Of a stretch of DNA of 64,000 nt, positions 61,119-64,000 are shown in pieces; position 1 is the stretch's first letter; each line of letters starts with the position of its first letter. The DNA comes from Corynebacterium qintianiae. Its GTDB lineage: Bacteria > Actinomycetota > Actinomycetes > Mycobacteriales > Mycobacteriaceae. The notes beneath the pieces were generated by a model that did not search any database, was not told the DNA's origin, and saw only the letters and a program-made list of their open reading frames with translations. The stretch is taken from assembly GCF_011038645.2 (NCBI RefSeq), contig NZ_CP064955.1:1984001-2048000 (forward strand), written 5' to 3'. The position numbers and the translations under genes are program-made.

Positions 61119-62921
61119 TTAAAAGGAGCTGGACCACGCGACCTGCGGCCCGCCCAAACCGACGTCTTCCCCCGCATCAATACTGTTCAGGGTGGGTTGA
61201 TCCAGGTACGTGGAGGGGTCGTCGTCAAGCTGCAGGCTCCTACCCCCGGTCAGGGAAAACTTAACGTTTTTCAAGAACCGGCCGGGGCTCATCGGCTCGC
61301 GGGAGGAGGCGAGGAGCTCCCGTATCTCCGAGGTCCGCAGTGCGGCGCGGGCCTGCTTAACTCTTGTGCGGTCTATCCACTCCGGCAAAGCATCAGCATC
61401 CGCCGCAGTATCAGCGATCTGCCACTCCAGGCCCAACCATCTGTCGTGCCCGATGCGCCCGTTAGGGTCGCGCGGCATCCGGGCGGCCAAGGGCGTGGCC
61501 AGGCCGACGGTGTCCAGAACCCGCATGTCCAAACCGGCGTTCATGCCGGTCATTCCCAGGTTGATCCAGTACGCGGTGAGCGGATGGTTGCCTAAGTCGG
61601 AGTCGGAGGCCATGCGGGGCAGGTGATACCAGTCGTATTTTTCGGGCGCGCCCGAGGGTGTGTCAAGCTGCGCCAGCAGCAACTGCGCCCCACCGTCGCG
61701 TGTGGCCTCGCCAATGGCGGTCGGCCAGTCGGGCATGACCTTCCACGCGAGGAAATCCTCCGCGTAGTGCGGTGCCTGGCCGGGCTCCTGCTTGGTCGCC
61801 CAACCCCAGAACTCGCGCTCGTCGACAATGCCCAACTGGTCACCCGCATCCAAGCGAGCCGTGTCAATCGGGTGCGCCTTGGCCACGATGGCACCGGACC
61901 ATGCGGCGACCACCAGCCCGACTACACCGATCCGGCGCGTCAGGGGAACGACCATCACGGGAAGCAGCAGCGCGAACAGCGGCAGCAGGAGCATGCGCCC
62001 ATGCATGAAGTCCCCGCCGACGCGCAGCACGTAAACAAGGTGCACGAGCCCGCACCCCGCGACGAGCAGCACAATGGTGCGCTCCCGACCATAGGACCCG
62101 ATCATCAAGGCCACGCCGACACCCAGCGCCGCAGCGGCGGCGGCCCACAGTGCGTAGGGTCCCGCGAAATCCCACAGGTAAGCGAACCCGCTGCCCCAAT
62201 CCGAAGCCGCCGCCGACTTCGCCACGGCCGTGTGCGGGGTGAGCAAACCGTAGTAGCCCATGCGGAAAACTTGGTAGGTCGCGGGCACCGGGAGGGCGAC
62301 CAACAGGATACGCCACCACTGACGCGAATGGGCGGCGAGCAGCACCAGCCCGGTGACGCCTCCGTACAAAGCAAGCTCGGGCCTGACCAGCCACGACAGG
62401 CCCGACAAAAACGCTAGCCAAGACGCGACCCGAACACTGGCGGGGCCGTTGACAGGCTTGGCCCACCGCACAAGGAGAGCCCACCACGCCGCGAGCCAGA
62501 AGATGGACAGCCCCCACTCCAGCCCGGAGGTCGCGAAATCTCGGGCCGGTGGGAGCGCCAGGTAGATGAGGACACCGAAGGGAAGGACCGTGTCGGACCA
62601 GAACCTGCCCGCCGCCCACACCGCGATAACGCACGCGGCGACGGTGAACCCGAGCGCGAGCCACATCGCGACGTCCTCCAGCCGCGCCCGCGTGACCCAC
62701 GCCGCGGCGGCGATCACGTACTGCCACAGGGTGGAAGTGTTGGCCTCTACACGCTCACCGGCGTTAAATACCGGGCCGTTGCCGGCCAGGAGGTTGCGCA
62801 CGGTGCGCAGAACGATGAGGCCGTCGTCGCTCATCCAGCGGCGGGTCCACCCTCCCCAGAACGCGAAAACCCCCGCTACCAGCATGGAAGCCAGTAATGA
62901 CAGGCGGGCGTTTCTATTCAT
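61119..62921 (-). CDS. aftB: Arabinofuranosyltransferase AftB
   Basis: 600 aa, GT-C type membrane enzyme. About nine to ten N-terminal helices with the acidic motif RRWMSDDGLIVLRTVRNLLAGNGPVFNAGERVEANTSTLW (Asp-Asp in the first outer loop) are typical of AftB. A C-terminal soluble domain (about 400-600) contains MGMTGMNAGLDMRVLDTVGLATPLAARMPRDPNGRIGHDRWL-like sequence. It adds the terminal beta-1,2-arabinofuranose from decaprenyl-phospho-arabinose, the attachment site of mycolates. Start ATG 62921; the long upstream frame is a shadow of ubiA. Confidence 0.92.
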   Translation of the reverse strand: MNRNARLSLLASMLVAGVFAFWGGWTRRWMSDDGLIVLRTVRNLLAGNGPVFNAGERVEANTSTLWQYVIAAAAWVTRARLEDVAMWLALGFTVAACVIAVWAAGRFWSDTVLPFGVLIYLALPPARDFATSGLEWGLSIFWLAAWWALLVRWAKPVNGPASVRVASWLAFLSGLSWLVRPELALYGGVTGLVLLAAHSRQWWRILLVALPVPATYQVFRMGYYGLLTPHTAVAKSAAASDWGSGFAYLWDFAGPYALWAAAAAALGVGVALMIGSYGRERTIVLLVAGCGLVHLVYVLRVGGDFMHGRMLLLPLFALLLPVMVVPLTRRIGVVGLVVAAWSGAIVAKAHPIDTARLDAGDQLGIVDEREFWGWATKQEPGQAPHYAEDFLAWKVMPDWPTAIGEATRDGGAQLLLAQLDTPSGAPEKYDWYHLPRMASDSDLGNHPLTAYWINLGMTGMNAGLDMRVLDTVGLATPLAARMPRDPNGRIGHDRWLGLEWQIADTAADADALPEWIDRTRVKQARAALRTSEIRELLASSREPMSPGRFLKNVKFSLTGGRSLQLDDDPSTYLDQPTLNSIDAGEDVGLGGPQVAWSSSF

Positions 62922-62935
62922 TCGCGAAAGTTTAG

Positions 62936-63931
62936 TCAGGCCATGGCCGGGATGACATACACGGCCATCACGATGCAGAGAATCCACAGCACCGCCAGCA
63001 GCTGGAGCACCCGGTCCTCCAGCGCGATCTCGTCCGGTGCACCGCCGTGGCCTGAATCCACTTTGGCGGCGTAGCGCAGAATCGCGATGACGAACGGCAC
63101 CATCGAAATCTGGTACCAGATGGAGGCCGGGCCGTGGATGGCGTTGGCGAGTTGGAAGCCCCACAGGGCGTAGGACATGACCACCGCTGTTGCGGAGAGT
63201 GTCCACACGAAGCGCAGGTACGTGGGCGTGTACCCCTCCAGGGCCTTGCGGATCTTCGCACCTGTCTCCTGCGCCAGCAGCATTTCCGCGTAGCGCTTGC
63301 CGGAAGCCATGAACAGCGAGCCGAACGCGGCCACCAGCAGGAACCACTGCGACAGTTCGATGCCCGCGGCCACACCGCCGGCCATGGTGCGCAGCATGAA
63401 CCCGGAGGAGACGAGCGCGATGTCGATCACCGGGATGTGCTTCCAGCCGAAACAGTAACCGAGCTGCAGCACGATGTAGATGCCGATGACCCAGGCCAGA
63501 GCCGAATCAGTAGCCAGGAAGGAAAGCCCGATCGCGGCGGCGATGAGCAGCCCCGCCATGGCGTAGGCAAGGTTGATCGGCAGCATGCCGGAGGCGATGG
63601 GGCGAAAGCGCTTCGTGGGGTGTTCGCGGTCGGAGTCGACGTCGCGGGCGTCGTTGACCAGGTAAATCGCCGAGGCGCCGAAGCAGAAGACCACGAACGC
63701 GATGAGGACGTCGATAAGCGAGCGCGCCGTCAGACCGTCGAAACCCGCGGCGAGCGGGGCGGCGAGGACGAGGACGTTCTTCACCCACTGCTTCGGGCGC
63801 AGGCCCTTGATCATCGCGTCCGCGAGGTTCTTCGGCGGGTTCTTCTTCCGCGTGATCTCGACGCCCTCGGTGTGCGGCTCCGACTTGAGGAACGGCTCAT
63901 CTTCTGCTGGTCGCGGGTGTACCGTGCTCAC
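62936..63931 (-). CDS. ubiA: Decaprenyl-phosphate phosphoribosyltransferase UbiA
   Basis: 331 aa from GTG. Nine helices with the UbiA motifs YLVNDARDVDSDREHPTKRFRPIASG (first Asp-rich site) and a second near GKRYAEMLLAQ. It transfers 5-phosphoribose from PRPP to decaprenyl phosphate, starting decaprenyl-phospho-arabinose synthesis, the donor used by AftB and AftD. Its GTG overlaps the stop of the preceding PAP2 gene (GTGA), so translation is coupled. It precedes aftB by 14 bases. Confidence 0.95.
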   Translation of the reverse strand: MSTVHPRPAEDEPFLKSEPHTEGVEITRKKNPPKNLADAMIKGLRPKQWVKNVLVLAAPLAAGFDGLTARSLIDVLIAFVVFCFGASAIYLVNDARDVDSDREHPTKRFRPIASGMLPINLAYAMAGLLIAAAIGLSFLATDSALAWVIGIYIVLQLGYCFGWKHIPVIDIALVSSGFMLRTMAGGVAAGIELSQWFLLVAAFGSLFMASGKRYAEMLLAQETGAKIRKALEGYTPTYLRFVWTLSATAVVMSYALWGFQLANAIHGPASIWYQISMVPFVIAILRYAAKVDSGHGGAPDEIALEDRVLQLLAVLWILCIVMAVYVIPAMA

Positions 63932-64000
63932 CGTGTCTCCTTCTCCAGGCCAATGGCCGCCTTGGCTACCCCGGCCCCGATGAGGGATCCGATCAACGTG
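63928..64000 (-). CDS. C-terminal end of a PAP2-family phosphatase (partial)
   Basis: Only the last 23 codons lie in the window, encoding TLIGSLIGAGVAKAAIGLEK and a few residues before the stop. The TGA overlaps the ubiA GTG start. Position before ubiA and the tail sequence suggest the decaprenyl-phosphoribose phosphatase (PAP2) of the arabinan pathway, as in related genomes. The catalytic part is outside the window, so this rests on context. Confidence 0.6.
   Translation of the reverse strand, partial: TLIGSLIGAGVAKAAIGLEKETR

Noticed and set aside
62922..63347. Upstream extension of aftB
   Set aside because: This part is a shadow of ubiA in another frame; the AftB N-terminal helix starts at ATG 62921.

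Overview
The window is high-GC actinobacterial chromosome, almost certainly Corynebacterium or a close mycolic-acid-producing relative. The evidence is the block of mycolate and arabinogalactan genes on the right (ubiA, aftB, two mycolyltransferases, fadD32, pks13, accD3, mmpL3, aftD), plus pckG, many apparently leaderless genes, and small Corynebacteriales-specific membrane proteins. No species can be named from the sequence alone.

Layout. 1-2.6 kb: alaT-type aminotransferase and a 3-hydroxyacyl-CoA dehydrogenase. 2.7-9.9 kb: a very large type I-E CRISPR array (72 repeats, 71 spacers by hand count; 28-bp repeat, 61-bp period), read on the minus strand from a leader at about 9.9 kb to a decayed end at 2.7 kb. 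One repeat is split by a complete 2.8-kb IS481-family element (3645-6445). This element carries two passenger genes besides its transposase: a DUF2268-type putative zinc protease and a MerR/TipAS-type regulator, preceded by a textbook MerR promoter/operator. 9.9-18.9 kb: the complete type I-E operon on the minus strand, cas3-casA-casB-casC-casD-casE-cas1-cas2. Upstream of cas3 lies an isolated pair of repeat-like sequences on the opposite strand, either an array relic or a Cas-regulating crRNA-like locus.

19.2-31 kb: ugd, dcd, tRNA-Gly(CCC), a multidrug-type MFS transporter fused to a CBS pair, an unknown gene, a lipase-like hydrolase, a formylglycine-generating enzyme facing its probable client sulfatase, a VanW protein and an LpqI/NagZ-type glycosidase. 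31-39.7 kb: aftD-like arabinofuranosyltransferase, acyltransferase, DUF3068-like and polytopic membrane proteins, two small three-helix-bundle paralogues under a consensus promoter with a GlxR-like box, a glycosyltransferase and a methyltransferase.

39.7-64 kb: pckG, trmB, NYN-domain protein, mmpL3, two membrane proteins, then on the minus strand the mycomembrane cluster PAP2-ubiA-aftB-mycolyltransferase-SDR-cop1-DUF732 lipoprotein-cutinase-fadD32-pks13-accD3 and a 37-aa ORF after accD3. Together these genes activate and condense fatty acids to mycolates (FadD32, AccD3, Pks13), export trehalose monomycolate (MmpL3), transfer mycolates (Cop1 and its paralogue) and build their arabinan anchor (UbiA, AftB, AftD).

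The most interesting material is the CRISPR region: an IS481 element that used the CTAG core of a CRISPR repeat as its target and takes its transposase stop codon from that target, its MerR-controlled cargo, and the orphan repeat pair next to the cas promoter. All counts and alignments were made by eye.
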